DNA from: Nautilus pompilius
Taxonomy: Eukaryota; Mollusca; Cephalopoda; Nautilida; Nautilidae
DNA: 64,000 nt
Direction of reading: 5' to 3'
NCBI GenBank assembly: GCA_018389105.1
Contig: JACATO010002730.1
Location: 1,284,501 to 1,348,500, forward strand
The first letter of the stretch is position 1, and the number at the start of each line of letters is the position of its first letter. The notes below the pieces were generated by a model that searched no databases, was not told the DNA's origin, and saw only the letters and a list, made by a program, of their open reading frames with translations. Position numbers and translations under genes: made by a program. This document shows positions 12,661 to 26,738 of the stretch, piece by piece.

Positions 12661-14014
12661 TACTCTGTCAGCCGTATTAATTTTTTCTTTTGTATATTTT
12701 CTGTAATAATGCTTAAGTATAAGTCTCTCAGTTGAAGTAACTTATTTGTTTATAACCTTTTCCATAAATATTTGCAATATGAAAATTTTAAATCTATATA
12801 ACGAAAGCGTGTACAAATTGTGTTCTTTTCCAAACATCTATAACGATGTCAACACTCTTCAAACTGATGATGATAAGTTGTTTTGCTTTTCAAACTAATA
12901 TGGTAATATTTAACAATTATGCAGAGTTGTGCGAAGAATAGTAACAAACTTTTTTTATGATTCTACGGCATATAGTATGTTACTTGGTTGATTTTTTTTT
13001 CTTTTATACTTGTTAATGGATAAGTGCCCAGTTTTTAAATAAAAGGATTTTTTATGAAAAAAAAATATGATTATGTTTCTCAATACTTCGAAAAAGAAAA
13101 AAAAAAAGCAACCAGGCCATAATTGCTTTGCATGAATTATTGCTATAAAATACAAAAATAGCAGCAATCGCAATTAGTTTCTTTCCACACAAAGTGACGT
13201 GATTTTGCAAGTTACTTCTACACGTTCGTTTTACACTTCAGCGATTTGAAATGTTCTTGGTAGCTAATTATTTAAGTGATTTTAAAATAAGTTACATTAT
13301 TTAATCGCAGTGGCACAACTTCTGATAACAGTTATATATATACTCGTAGTTAGTGTTGAATTTCAGTGGTTTTGCTTAGAACTGTCAGGTTTTCATTTAA
13401 TATTTTTGGTTTTTTTAGCCATTACACTTTTTCCATTAGTATATATATATATATATAATATGAGAAATATTTCATTTACTTTTCTTTGTCTTAGTTCTAT
13501 TCTACTATATACAAAAATAGGTAATATCAAATTATGCTATCATTTATTTTTTACAGAAAAACAAGCCTGAGACAGAATAATTTCGAAATTGGAGTGGTAA
13601 CGAAAAGAGTGATGCCATAAGATACACATACACTTGTTACTCTTTACCTTTAGGTATTGCCCTTGAAATTTGCGTATTCTATAGGTAATGACTCATATCA
13701 TATACATAAATACGTTATTAATGTAAAAGATGGTGCATACTATAGCTAATTTTGATAAATTAAACCGTAATATTGTGATTAAATTTACTCTCTTTATGCG
13801 AAAACAGTTATAATTGGATAAAATCGTATTTATTAACATTAATGACTGCAGTAGACAACAAAAGGCCATATTTACCTGATATTTTATGACAATAAATACG
13901 ACAAATTATATATAATGCAAACTCAAGTATGTTTAGTATTAATACATTTATTAAATTCTGGTAAAATATTACTTTCTATCTAGTATAAACAGCAAAATAT
14001 TATACACCTAAAAG
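12661..14014. other. AT-rich non-coding DNA
   Basis: I see nothing gene-like. A (TA)9 tract lies at 13440-13457. Confidence 0.55.
13440..13457. repeat. (TA)n microsatellite
   Basis: Nine TA units. Confidence 0.85.
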
Positions 14015-14077
<63 letters not shown>

Positions 14078-14160
14078 TAATAATAATAATAATAGAAGAA
14101 GAAGAAGAAGAAGAAGACGAAGAAGAAGAAGAAGAAGAAGAAGAAGAAGAAGAAGAAGAA
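14015..14160. repeat. Compound (AAT)n(GAA)n array
   Basis: About 80 bp of AAT repeats (one interruption near 14075) change abruptly into 66 bp of GAA repeats with one GACGAA interruption near 14116. The GAA part is a pure purine strand. The apparent poly-Ser/poly-Leu frame on the minus strand is only the translation of this array. Confidence 0.95.
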
Positions 14161-17100
14161 TGCAAATAGCTACTTTAAGGCGATTTCATTAAACTTTTCT
14201 TTAAATTATTAGTACAGCAGAAATAAGTCTTACAAACATTCATGGGAAATAAATCGATTTTTGTTTTATTAAAATTCTAGTAATATGTAAATTTAAATAA
14301 TTTTATTGTCTTCATCTGCGCTTTGCAAATGTAATTATCATTCATTTTTTCATGTGCTTAAATAACCAAATGAAAAGGAATTAAATTAGTTAATTATTTA
14401 TATATTCATCCATTCATTTGTCATTTTGTGACAAAATAATGGAAGCCTGATTAAAAAAGGCCATAAAATTAAGATGACTAAGCAGTAAACGACTGAACCT
14501 TATTAGCTTTATCATTAACCAGTTGCCAGGTGTAAACGCTCTGCCGGAATAACCCTATACTCTGATCTCTATGGCGGAAAGTCCTCGATAAAATTTAATT
14601 GCTTGGTGTATATAAATAAACATTACTGTAAATTATATTATACTATGTAGACAAATGACGTAAATATAAAATAGTGCCATTGTTTTACTTTGAATATCCT
14701 AACATCATTATCATTTTATGTCGTTACGAGCCTCTGAGGAAACGATGAGAAGCTCGTCCTGCGCCGACAATTGGTGGGAGGCTGATCCTTCCATGACGAT
14801 GACCTTAAAATTTCACCAAAAGATTCTTATTAAAACCTTTAATTATTAAAAAGTAACATGAATGCATTATCTGTAACAGGTAAAAGGTTACTAAATGATT
14901 TTAGAGCAGTTTAATATGTGCAGCCAGGAAAATTAAAGTATACAGACGAAAAACTGGCTGCAAATTTATATAGCAATTCATACCAAAATAATGACATGTG
15001 CCTGTTCAACACTTTATTTTTAATGAAAAGGCATTATTCTAAAAAAAAAAAATCTTAATCTAAAAAAACAAAAGAACCAATAATCAGAAAATATATACTG
15101 TTAATTCTCTCGTGGCTATCACTTCAGTCTTCATGTTTAATTGTGCACTCAAAACATTTTTTCTAATAATGTTAAATTATTACCAAACGCATGATCCAAT
15201 CGCGTTCTTCCGAAATATTTACTTACTACTAACGTGGATACGCGTTAGCTTATGCTATGCTCATTGATAAATCTTGCTCATCCAAGAACTAAACAGCCCA
15301 AAAAAAACGAATAAAACCGTTGAAAGTCTAGATCAAACTCATTTTTAGAAGTAACAATTGACATCTGGTCGCACCTCCTCTTCAACAGTAAATCTCAAAC
15401 TCTTCAAGAATAGGAGAGTAAAGAATAGTAAAATTAAATTGCTAATTAGCGTCCAGGAAGACCCTGTCTAAAGACGATGATAAGAAAGATCGACTTTACT
15501 ATGTTAAGCAACATAAAAACTACATCTTGGAACTATGGTGTAATGTTCTGTGGTTTAAATGTTTGTTATGTAAAAAGAGCGTATTTATGAAAAACGACCA
15601 GAAAAACTATAGAGAGGAATTAGTTTGTACTTAATTTAGCATGGCTGTGGCAGTATTAAACCATGCGTTGTTTTACTGCTTATGCAGGTAGCAATATGAT
15701 AAAGTTGATGGGATTTACATAAAATAAGTAATATTCTGCAAAGCGTTGAAACTGCAGTAGGTAATCGTTTGATAGGTGATGGGATTATATAGCAACAAGA
15801 TTTTTTAACTTGGTAGACTTGACGACATCTCACGGATGTGAGCTAACTAGAGGAGATATAGGGCATTAGCCTTAATGAGCAAGCAAATTACCAGGATACA
15901 GTTGCAGGCTTACGAGCCATAGTCAAGATGCAGTGCAAGCAAATCGAAAATTACCCCTTGGAACCTCCACCAAAATTGCACGGAAAATTACAACCAATAT
16001 TTTTCTGTTTGGCTGTGGGTTAAAACCGAAGAGCCGGAAAAAATCCAGACAGACAGACTCGTGCCGTAAAGGGAGACCAATCCATGATGCAAGAGATACT
16101 TGAAATGTTGCAATTTTTATTAAAAGATTCATCAAAAATAACTTCGCAATTAATAGTTTATATGTTCTGATGTCTGGTCAAATTACTTGCCTTCTTGCTA
16201 ATTAAATCTGCAGATAATTGAAAGTCAAAGAATATAGCGTCGATTATAATATCGAAGAAATTACTGGTGCTATAACAACAAACGTTTCAAACAACTAACC
16301 GTGGTAGTCTCGTCTATTTCTGAAACAAGAATATGTTATTTATAATATAACCATAAAATATAATGTTTTAGAAAAAAGTCCGTAAGTAATAATTAGTGAA
16401 TTTATTGATTTTATATCGATTTCCATGTTATGGTATTTTTTTTTTAAAAGATGAAATTCAGATAATTTGAGATAACGTACATTTCTGGAAACCTAATTAA
16501 AGATAAGAAATTATATTTAACTAAATGCTTCTTTGTATATTTTGATGCCTTACGTGCATCTATTATGTTTTACATAATAAATTTCGAGATAAAAATCATA
16601 GCTCGTGTTAAATCAGAATCAAAATCAAAAAATAAACTTTTTACTCTCAAGAATAATTCATAAACTATGGTTTCTCGACCGCGGAATAGGAAAGTCCCAT
16701 TCATAGTATCCTTCTATGCGTCCTCTATGTAGTATTGCGATGTTTTTAATTTAAGCCATTTTAATGCGGTGTCAGCTTCGCCATTGTACAGAAAACAGGA
16801 AAACCTACGTACAACAGATTTAAAATTATTTTTAATTTTTGAATATTTTTAAAACTAGCTGCACATTTGAAGATGATGATGATGATTATTTCGTAGAAAT
16901 ATGAGAGCAAACTTCTTTTATTTAAATCGGACCTCAATAAATTGTCTTAAAGCGCTATAATAATAAGAGTGCACCTGAAATAATTATATTTATTATAATT
17001 ATAATACATTTCTAAGGCTTGAAGCATTAAGACGCCGGAAAGATTTTTGCTCGTGTTATAAAATTTAGGTGATTAACATAATGAATTTTGAATAATTTCT

Positions 17101-18299
17101 TTAAAAATTAATAAAATTCAATGCCCATCGTAATAATAAATAAATAAAATAGGTTATCGACTAGGCTGCAGTGTGTTGTGTAGTACAATAATTAAATATG
17201 CTGGTAGTCGATGTCTCTTTGATGTTTTAGACAAGCAAACATAGGAGATGAAGCAAGCTCCTTCAATCAAATAAAAGCGATGAAGAAACAGAAGACATGG
17301 TTATTAATTCAATTTATTATACAGGCCCAATGCTTTAGGATCGTTTGCTGTTTGCTTTTGCATTTTTTATTTTATTTTTAATTTTAGTAACGTTTCCCTT
17401 TCACTACAATGCAGTATTTATAATCCAATGTATTCTGAAATATCTTCACGTTTCACAATTATGATATTTTGTTAAATTTTCGATGAATTTGTGAATCTTT
17501 TCCGAGAAACGAGTGAAACGTCAACGCAGCTGCAGAAATCTGCAGGAATTTTGGCGACAACCGAACGCTAATAGCTGTGACAGGCTGAGCAAACACGTTT
17601 ATCATGTCTGGTTTTTCACAGGAAAACTACGGAAGTTTTTCACGCCTTTGTGTCTGAAACGCACGTATACGACTGTGCGCGTAAATAAAGTAGAATTCTC
17701 ACAGTGTTTACATTTCTCCAACTCGCAGCTGTCCGTAAATAGAAGCCTTATTTGAAATAATAATCGGTAATGGTCTCTATAAAATACTGAGTCACGCTAC
17801 CACTGTTAGGTCTATCGTATCGACAGAAAAAATCTCCGGATGCGGCCTATAAAAAAGAGGTATTTATTCAGAAATGGTTTCCTGAGAGTAGCATTGAAAT
17901 GCACAGCATTACTTTGCAAAAATTGGTGCATGATCGTCAACATATTTAAGTTAAAATTAAAGGTACAGTAATAAATTCTTTGGCATAAGTACATACATAT
18001 ATATAAATACATAATTTTACATAATGTTAAAGACGTTTAGTACATTCATTTGTCTGCGAATATAAACTGTCATTCGGTCACTTTGACTTGTACAGTCTAT
18101 GGGAGAAAAGTGAAGTCTTTCAGCAACGATTAAGAAATAACAGGACTCGATCTATAAACAAATATCACAAGACCCTTAAATTTGTCTGAACCAGAGTTTT
18201 TTTTTTTAATCTGTGAAAATATATTATCGAAGTTATCCTGTTAAAACGTGTTATCATGGATAAACTAGTCAGTTGATTGTTATCTCAAAGCCATTGGTC
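14161..18299. other. Non-coding DNA, nothing gene-like
   Basis: No supported gene. Short frames at 15636-15833 and 15923-16135 (minus) and 17513-17755 (plus) have no domain. A short (GAT)n tract lies at about 16871-16887. Confidence 0.5.
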
Positions 18300-18620
18300 A
18301 AAAGCGGCCGGCGTTGTAAATATTGACAGGATTTAGTGAAAGACGGAGCCTGCAGCCGCTAAAACCTCTATCGCAACGCATCTTGTTGCCGTTTGGCTTA
18401 TCTAAACTGGCATTCTGCAGGTGTAAAAGTATTAACGGACAATGGGCATTTAATAAATGGATGGTTAGCATTAAGTGATGCGTGATGAACTAGATCTCGT
18501 CATCATTATTACTGGTGTCCAGCCCTTACGGAAGACTACTTTCGGAGCTTCAGACAAGTTACGCCATTTACTGACAGCTAGCTCGCGTGTTGATGCGTCT
18601 TTCCGGTCTTAAACGCTATT
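18300..18620. other. CpG-richer unique block
   Basis: Roughly twenty CpGs in about 320 bp, beginning with GCGGCCGGCG at about 18304. There is no simple repeat and no long open frame. It may be a regulatory element or untranslated exon. The assignment is open. Confidence 0.25.
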
Positions 18621-20345
18621 TTCATTTTACATAACCCTGACAAACGTCAAGATAAGCACCTGTTTTCAGTCGGTAAGCAGTAGATTTTGTGGTACAAAGA
18701 TGTGCGTCTTTTGCAGAAAAAATATACAAAACTGTTATTTAAAATTTGAAAAATATTCCTTTTCTTAATTCTGACCACAGTTTTCTGAGTTTCCAACGCG
18801 TATGTAGTGTTAAAATAAATTATTGTGGGTGTGGCCTGTTTGAGGCAAAGTGGATTAGGTCTCTTTTTAGCATAATGGATCATGATTCATTAAAAACGTG
18901 CAAGGCATTTAAAGGCATTAATTAATTATCGTTTAAAGAGGAATTTCCAGTGCTAACAAAAGTGTAAAATATTGATTATTTTTTAGATATGCCAAATGTA
19001 TAAAATATATATAACGTCAGTCTCAGCATCAGAGTTCTTGAGTAACAGTCAGACGACTCTTGATATTTCGGATTAGAAAGGGTTTTCCATCAACTCAAGC
19101 AGGATGCCTGCCTTTTATATTACCGAAAATAAACATCAGGAAATTCGTTAAAATTTCCAAAGAGAAAAACGAAAGATTTGTCTTTGTAAAAGACATTTAA
19201 AGCCACCTTTTCTGCAAATAATAATTATGACAAAACAAGTGCAGATTTTATAAGAGAAACTACTACAATGCGTCCTCTAACAAATAGGGAGACTGGATAA
19301 GTGTCCGATTTGTTGTACCTGGTTCCAGAGAGTAAGGTTTAGGGCTGCTAGAAAACAAGGACCAGTTCATTTCAATGTTTCCTAACAGACCTAAATAAAT
19401 TTTAAAAATTGTGAAATAATTATTCTGACCTTCACTTGATCCACTTTTTACTCCATGATTGGAGTATGAATAAAAAATCTGTTATCTTAATTTTTTTTGA
19501 ACATGCAAAAATTAATTTGGTACTCAATAACTTTTGGATGCTTCTAAGTTTGGATATTTGTAATGAACGTCATTGATAACTTTAGTAAACAAATAAATAG
19601 ATTTTAATCGGTTATGTTTTCTCCTTTTTTCTGCACTGTACCGATTTACTCCAAACTACCATATAACTGTTGTCAACAGCTCTTAGAAATTACACATTGC
19701 ACTCTAGTATCCCCATATGACATGCAACAGCTGCTTTTGACTGCAGCCTCTAGAAGTCAAGCACCAAGCAGGTACTAACTACATTAAAGTTTCACATAAT
19801 TAATACATACTTTTTGGGGGAGCCTAACTTTTAAATATAGTTAATCATCACGAGATACTTGTCTTTACGATCCACAGCGGGTTTTACTCCGTTTACTGTA
19901 GCAAGAACCTATCGGATCTGTAAGTTTCATCTTTAAGGTAATTTTACTGTGTGCCAAAAAACATTTTAAAAAATAAGTAAAGAAATATTATGGCTTGCTG
20001 ATCTTTAAGTCAGTAAGCATCATACGTTTATGGTGACTATTTATAAAAAAAACTCTTAATTTTAATGGTTAAGAGTCCACTCTGCAGAGTATTTTGTTTA
20101 GTGGTCACGTATTTAAAGACGCGTAACAATCTTAGTGCTTTGACAGTTTCCTGATAATGTTATTCTTTTCTTCTTTTATAGTTTATCTATTTTTAATATT
20201 CATTATTGATGGAAATATATATTATTCACCTGCATCTAAAATTTTAACTTTAAAAGATATTTTTAAAAATTTATTTAAAGACCTTATAAATAAGAAACAG
20301 TCGTTACTGAATAAAATTTCGATTTAGTTTAAAATACCAACAATA
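18621..20345. other. AT-rich non-coding DNA
   Basis: I see nothing gene-like. A small imperfect hairpin (ACTCTTAA at 20052, TTAAGAGT at 20069) is the only structure noted. Confidence 0.5.
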
Positions 20346-20357
20346 TATAATAATATA

Positions 20358-20445
<88 letters not shown>

Positions 20446-20467
20446 TAATATAATATAATAATAATAA
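20346..20467. repeat. (AAT)n microsatellite
   Basis: About 120 bp of AAT units with several one-base slips giving AATAT and AAAAT variants. Confidence 0.95.
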
Positions 20468-21974
20468 AGTTTTGTGTTTATTTTTCGTTTTTATAAAGAT
20501 TTGTCTGACATGAAAAAATATAATAAACTATTGTGATACTTTGATCAGACGTACTTCAATGTATAATTAAAAAATGTGTTGCTTGTATTATTTAATTTTT
20601 GTTCTGAAGGTATTTCATAAAGAATATACTTGAACTATTACTTTTTCAATTGTATCCCCGTTTTGAGAATCGAATAGTAATTGTCGAATTACTTGACTTT
20701 CAGTGCACTTCAAATTTATGGGTTTTGTGGTTCCTTTTTCATTTGGTGTTTACATGACGTTCACTCTCTTTCATATTTAATGACAATTAAATTGGACGGA
20801 AATTTGTCTTCTATTTCTGTATAGAAATATAAACATTAAAAAAATTAATTTGGTCAGTATAAACAAAACTCCTATGCCTTCATTACATGGTCTAATGAGG
20901 TGAGCGTTGATGACGCCAAAGTGGATAATGCCGATATTTGATGCACTAAAAAGTGCAAACTATTTTTAAAATGGTCTTAATTTCATGTTGCATTCTAATT
21001 TTTTTTAAAATATGCATGAGATAAATCGTTTTCATTTAAAGTAATGCTTTACGCAATAGAAATGGAAATAAGTATATGACCGTGTAGACATTTTGGAGCA
21101 TTGTTTCTAATCTCAAAAAAAAATTGTAACAGTTGCAGAGCTGTTGCGAGGAATGCATGGCGTCTTGAACGTGTCAGATTTTACGCATATCCAACAAATT
21201 ATCTAATGTATTCTATACTCGGAAGGTTGTCATTAATTTGCAGTGCATCAAAGAATCTTGGCTACACCTCTGCGTTGCCTTTCCATTTTAAGCTGTGACA
21301 CCTTTTAGCTATAATGCAATTTAATTGTTGTTTGTGAGAAAACTTATCTAGATGAGTAACTTTGTTTTATTAAATTAAGTTCTTGTTAGATTTTTGGGAA
21401 AAAATCTTGGTTTAAAATTCGTTATACTCTAATCCATATTTATTTATGTATGTGTGCAAGTATACATAAAAGATAACTATGCAAATGGCATTCTATATAT
21501 CCATATCGGCTTTGAATAGCAAGGATTTAACCAATACGCTGATAAAATTAATTGGTTATTAATGAGTATAACAATTTGTCTTATTCATATTTAATAATTA
21601 TTAACTTTTACTCTGTTTTAATTGTCTAGCATAAAAATGTTGAAGATAATACATGTTTTAAAATCTATAATTCATTTCGTTGTCTTTCTCGTCTGTATCG
21701 ACGAATTAGAAACAAATATGGAATGTGTTTAGTTTAAACTTGCAAATATTTACTCTATACAAATATTAACATCGCGAAAAATCTTTCAAGCGATATGTTT
21801 ACTTTAATATTTTATCATGTATATACGATGAGCCGGTAAAACCGACATACGCAATGGCAGCTTTTGGCAATATCGTATCAAATTATCATCCTCGGTACCT
21901 GAGATTTGTTTGATTTTGAAACAATATTGTAAACTGAAAAAATAACACTTTTTAAAAATAGCATTGGGTTAACA
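20468..21974. other. AT-rich non-coding DNA
   Basis: I see no gene, RNA or repeat that I can support. Confidence 0.5.

Positions 21975-22067
<93 letters not shown>
21975..22067. repeat. (AAT)n microsatellite
   Basis: An uninterrupted AAT array of about 93 bp. Confidence 0.95.
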
Positions 22068-25000
22068 TTATTAAATTTTTTATTCATGAAGAATTACCCT
22101 AAAATATTTCACTAGAAAAGCAATGCTAATTGTGTTCGAATATTACATAGACGATAGCGTGAATTACAAGTTCGTTATTTGTAATATTTGCATGCATGAA
22201 TGCAGTTTTTCATTTGTAATCTTTTATTTCAGATTTTACTGATTGATTATTTTCAATGAAGAATGGAGGTCACTAAATCTATGTAATTTACTTTACACGA
22301 ATGAATAAAAATCGGCGTGTGTATGTGTGTGTGTTTATGATCAGCACGTTTACCTTTTGGAAACAAAACGTTTTGCATATTCCCTTCAAAAGAGTTTAAC
22401 CGCATTTGGATTTATACAGTTTTGTTTTTTATTTATATTTGTATTCTTTGTATATTGTCATTGCATTAATATCTTCTTTGATGCCAAAAGTCTTTTATGC
22501 AACTGAATACTTTTAACAATTACTGTATAAACTTATATAATTAAACTGCATGTAAATATTTCATGTCTATGAACAACCTTTACTATAAAACAAACGCACT
22601 CCTACAATGTTTTCGGGGCGCTTTTTATGGACAGAAATGTTAATATTTAAAGAACTTCTTGACACCATTATATTGAATTGAGAAGTTAAAATGAGCGAAA
22701 ACTTTGTAGCAACAAAATATTTCTTTCCGTTTTTCATCCTCCATAATTAAACTTTTAATTTTTCCACATGCTCTAAAGAATGGCCATGGAATTTATATTA
22801 TTTGGAGTTAAAAGCTATTTAAAGTTATTTGAGTTTAAGATTTGAGCACGATATTTTATAAAGTTAAAGTTTAAGATGAATTTTAATTCACACGAATGAA
22901 CAAATGAAAATATAACTTTTATTTAGAATTTGCGTCATCCCAAAGGTTTGAACTCGCCGAGGTTTTACGTGATTACCTCGTGAAATGCCATAGAACGGAA
23001 ACTCGTGATAGTTTCTAACGTGGAGAATCTTCATGATTACACGGATTCTATATGGAAATAAATTTCTCTATGTATATACGTTAACATTAATTTATTTTTC
23101 TGTTTTAAATTATTTTTTTTAATATTCTAAGAATTCCGCATATGCTGTTATGAATTTATTATTGACTTGTTTCATCTTTTTGTTATAAACTGTTTTTTTT
23201 TTCTTAATCAGAAATGAGTAGCCGAAATTTTTAATGAACTGGAAATGCATTTTATTTTAATGATGACTGATGACATGCAGTGGTAACTTAAATGTTTTTT
23301 TTTTGTCATAAAAAGGAATGGACCTTCATCTAAACTCATAAAATATAATGATTATTGTAATTTTTAAATCCTTTAATCCAGCATCCGAACAAATAAAACC
23401 GCATGGGGGTCAATATAATCATATTCGTTTATTTAATCATGCCGTGCCTTTGTAGATAAACTCTTCTCTCTCAACATTGTTTTGAATAATACAGATAGTA
23501 TCCGCAATGACTCAAGTCGGATTATTGATCATATTGGAAAATAATTCATATGCATTATGTATTTGAATTATGCATGAAAACGTTTTAATGTTTAAATCTG
23601 ACTATCATTAATAAGATTTTATTATTTAGACAAAACTGATAATCTTACGTATGTGATAATATACATATGGAACAATTCAAGCAAGCCAATTGTCTAATAA
23701 ATCAGTAAAACTGAAAGATAAGAGGGTTAACTAATTAAGTTAATTATATAAACAGTATCACCATTACAAAATAATATGACGAAGCCACTTTTTCTTCGAT
23801 ACTCATTCTTAACCGACTGGCAAATATACTTTTATAAATAGAATACGTTAAATGTTATTTGCAGCATCTGTGATGCTTCAAGTGGATACTCAGACGTATC
23901 TGTTACCAACAAAAGCAGCAATGTAATATTCTATTCCCTGTGGCATACTGGGTGGTCGCGCTTGTAATTATTCAAATACTGAAATAAGTTTGCATTTCAC
24001 GAAAGCATACTGTAAGTAACGTCTATTGGAATGTATTCTCTTGTATATATATATACTACTTATAGAATCGTGCCGGTCATTCAAGAATATTGATAATGTT
24101 GTTGTCAAAAAGTCTTAAAGTAAACATGCAGTGTAGGATCGACCTTTGTCTTGTAAATAACCGTGGTATGACATGTCAAGAAAAGAGAAAAGTAAAGCAG
24201 AAGATTCATCTAATCACCATAGATTTTTAGACTAATTTGCCAATAATAGGAAGAGCGTCGGTGTCCTAACTGTAAGAGAGTCAGTTCACACCTGCGCACT
24301 GCCTTTATCCCTAATCTGTACACTTTATGGCGTTACCACCTGTATGTCTAAGAATGGAATTGGATTCGTTATTTTGCACGACATTAATTTTCATCGATAT
24401 CGGAAAATGATTGTGCTTGACACCACATAAGATTCGTGCATTTGTAAGACGGATCTATATGGAGAACAACAGGATTGCAAATCTTACCTCATGGAACCGA
24501 TTTCGAACAACTTGTAGCACATCAAACGCTGTTAATACACTTAAGGTTGCTGTAATAATCTGATCCCTAAGCGTTTGATTGCTTGACTGGTGAGGTAGAG
24601 ATCGTGAGTGCGTAGTCGCTCCGTTTGTGTAGTAATTAGGTGAGAAAAAAAATGTTTTGCAACTGAGATTAACTAGTTTACAGTTTTCAGGTAATATTCT
24701 TTTCTTTTGTCCCTGGCATGTATGTCATTCTTTTCTGCTTTAATGTATGCACACCACCAGAAAGTCCACCCTTTAATCACCATCAATACTTATCGCTGCA
24801 AAAAGCATGCGTGAAAAAGAATATGTACATGTAGCTCTTACAAGAAGCGTAGGCATGCACAGTAAACCGTAATTTTGTATCTGGATGTAGATGATGCCAG
24901 AAATAATAAATGACAGCTTAAATTATATATGGTTGTTGCAAACGATACCATTTGTTTATAGTCCATATTCTTTATGGTTGTATGGATCTGTTTTGAAGGC

Positions 25001-25574
25001 AATGCGTTTTATACTGCCATCCAAACGTCAGAACATTTGAATATATAGCTATTACATAATAAAATCTGCATACATGTTTTTCAAAAATAAATGAACACAT
25101 TGATAAATTATTTATTTGGTAATATAAATTAACTACTGATGAGCAATGACTTTTCAGACGCGTGTGTATTTGGACGATGGCTTTAACCAAATTTGAATGT
25201 CAAATGGAGTTTATTTTTGTTTTGAGATAAATTGCTTTTTGTTAGCTTAAACCATTGTGTACGAAAATGGAGTCCTAACTGAAATTATCTTAAATGTCTA
25301 ACTCGTGTGCTGAACAATACTAGAAGACCACTGGATGGTTTCAACTTCAGACTTGTTGAAAAAGAGTGTACCAGGTAAAAGTACCACACTTCATTACTAG
25401 CACTGCATAGATAGCGCTAGCATGCGTTATTCTGTTTATAAACGATCGTTATTGGTTATGACTCAAGCTTTACATATTTAAAATAATGTTAAAAACTCGG
25501 TTATTTTGTTCGCATTTTTGACTTTTTAGTTGTGCTTATAAACAAGATAATTATATGAAATATAAATCAAAATA
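22068..25574. other. AT-rich non-coding DNA
   Basis: No supported gene. Small (GT)n and (TA)n tracts occur near 22316-22333 and 24043-24056. Confidence 0.5.
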
Positions 25575-26738
25575 CAATTGTCCCCCGGTATTCGCGGGGG
25601 TTACGTTCCTAGAGCACCCGCGAAGAGTGAAAAACCGCGAATATTGGCCGTGGACCATAACAATGCCTATAAATGCCTATAAACGTCAAAATATAACGTA
25701 ACATATAATAAAAAATATAAGTTAATATATAATAATAATTTAATTAAAAATACAGTAAAATGAACGGGTACTTCTCGGCTGCTTCTTTGTCGGCAGATGC
25801 TGCCTCTCCATGTAGGGAAGCATACTTTATTTTAAACCGTTTCTGGAAACGGTCAAACCATCCCTTGCTGGCTTGAAAATCTTCAGGCTCCGGTGCTGTC
25901 GATGGTCCTGGTTGCGGTTCTTCGGTGCCTTCTGCTTCGTCTCCTGTAGCGAACTGCTGGTATAATTTTCGCGCTTTCTCGCGGATGATGTTACCGTCCA
26001 AGGAGATGTTTTTCTTCTTGCAGTTGCTGATCCACAATGCCAAGGCAGATTCCATCCTGACGATGTGCTTATTTCTCACTGTCGTTACCCTTTTGGCACT
26101 TTCACAGAAACTTACTGCTACGGTACTCCTGATCGCTTCCTCGTTCTTCTTTATGTAGTGTATGGTGCTTTCGTTGATGCCATAATGGCGACCTACTGCA
26201 GCATAACTTTCGCCTTCCCAGAGCATATCCAGCAGTTGCACCTTCTCCGGGAGCGTCATAACCTTTTTCTGTCGCTTAGGTTCATTGCCAGAAGCCTTAG
26301 AAGGTGCAGGGCGTTTGGACGGCATCTTAGGACTTTAAGAAACACGCTGCGAAAAACACAACATTCTGAGAAACACTCAGCGAAACACTCTAGATAGCTA
26401 CACGCGGTAAACTGGGATGATGCGGGGCTCATGGGCTGCATCTGCCTGAGACAGCGCCTCGTGGGCGGCAGCCAATTAGCAGCAAGGAGAAATGAATAAC
26501 GCTCTCGGATTGGCTACTTTCAAACCTCCAGCCAATAGCGTTTATTTTATATTAATATTTTGCTGAATTTACGTTAGTATTTATATTACAAAATTAGTAA
26601 ATTATATTGTTATTAATAATTTAGCGTGAAAAAATATATATTGCCACGAAAAAGGCCATAAAAAATCGCGGAAGATATTTGTGATTCCGCGAATAACCGG
26701 GGCCGCGAATGCCGAACCGCGATTACGCGGGTATTGAC
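25575..26738 (-). mobile_element. Internally deleted Tigger-like DNA transposon
   Basis: A GC-richer insert of about 1.16 kb with related ends. The left end contains CCCCCGGTATTCGCGGGGG and the right end, read as reverse complement, contains ACCCGCGTAATCGCGG; both share GTA.TCGCGG. These resemble Tigger-type terminal repeats. A TA precedes the left end at 25573-25574, but a matching TA at the right end is not clear, so the boundaries are good to a few bases only. The minus-strand ORF encodes only the DNA-binding half of the transposase. The DDE catalytic part is missing, and the left terminal repeat follows shortly after the ORF. The element is therefore non-autonomous. Confidence 0.85.
25744..26325 (-). 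CDS. Truncated Tigger transposase, DNA-binding half only
   Basis: The 193-residue open frame begins at an ATG and is uninterrupted. Residues 1-22 form a basic tail (KRPAPSKASGNEPKRQKK). Residues about 23-75 match the first helix-turn-helix of Tigger/pogo transposases (LPEKVQLLDMLWEG, YAAVGRHYGINESTIHYIKK). Residues about 88-180 match the second, CENP-B-type helix-turn-helix (ALALWI at 95-100, GWFDRFQKRF at 155-164). In full-length Tigger proteins the catalytic DDE domain follows the AAEKYP motif. Here the frame leaves the family at residue 187 and stops after FILLYF, so the catalytic domain is deleted. The protein, if made, could bind transposon ends but not cut DNA. The lack of stops suggests a fairly recent insertion or deletion. 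Whether it is expressed is unknown. Confidence 0.85.
   Translation of the reverse strand: MPSKRPAPSKASGNEPKRQKKVMTLPEKVQLLDMLWEGESYAAVGRHYGINESTIHYIKKNEEAIRSTVAVSFCESAKRVTTVRNKHIVRMESALALWISNCKKKNISLDGNIIREKARKLYQQFATGDEAEGTEEPQPGPSTAPEPEDFQASKGWFDRFQKRFKIKYASLHGEAASADKEAAEKYPFILLYF

Noticed and set aside
13980..14165. Poly-Ser/Leu frame on minus
   Set aside because: It is entirely the AAT/GAA microsatellite with short flanks.
15636..16135. Two neighbouring minus-strand frames that might be a reverse transcriptase remnant
   Set aside because: No YADD-like or other polymerase motif could be found in any frame.
21878..22087. Poly-Leu membrane-like protein on minus
   Set aside because: The leucine run is the (AAT)n array; there is no other support.
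25925..26397. Plus-strand frames across the Tigger element
   Set aside because: They are antisense to the transposase frame, which carries the recognisable domains.
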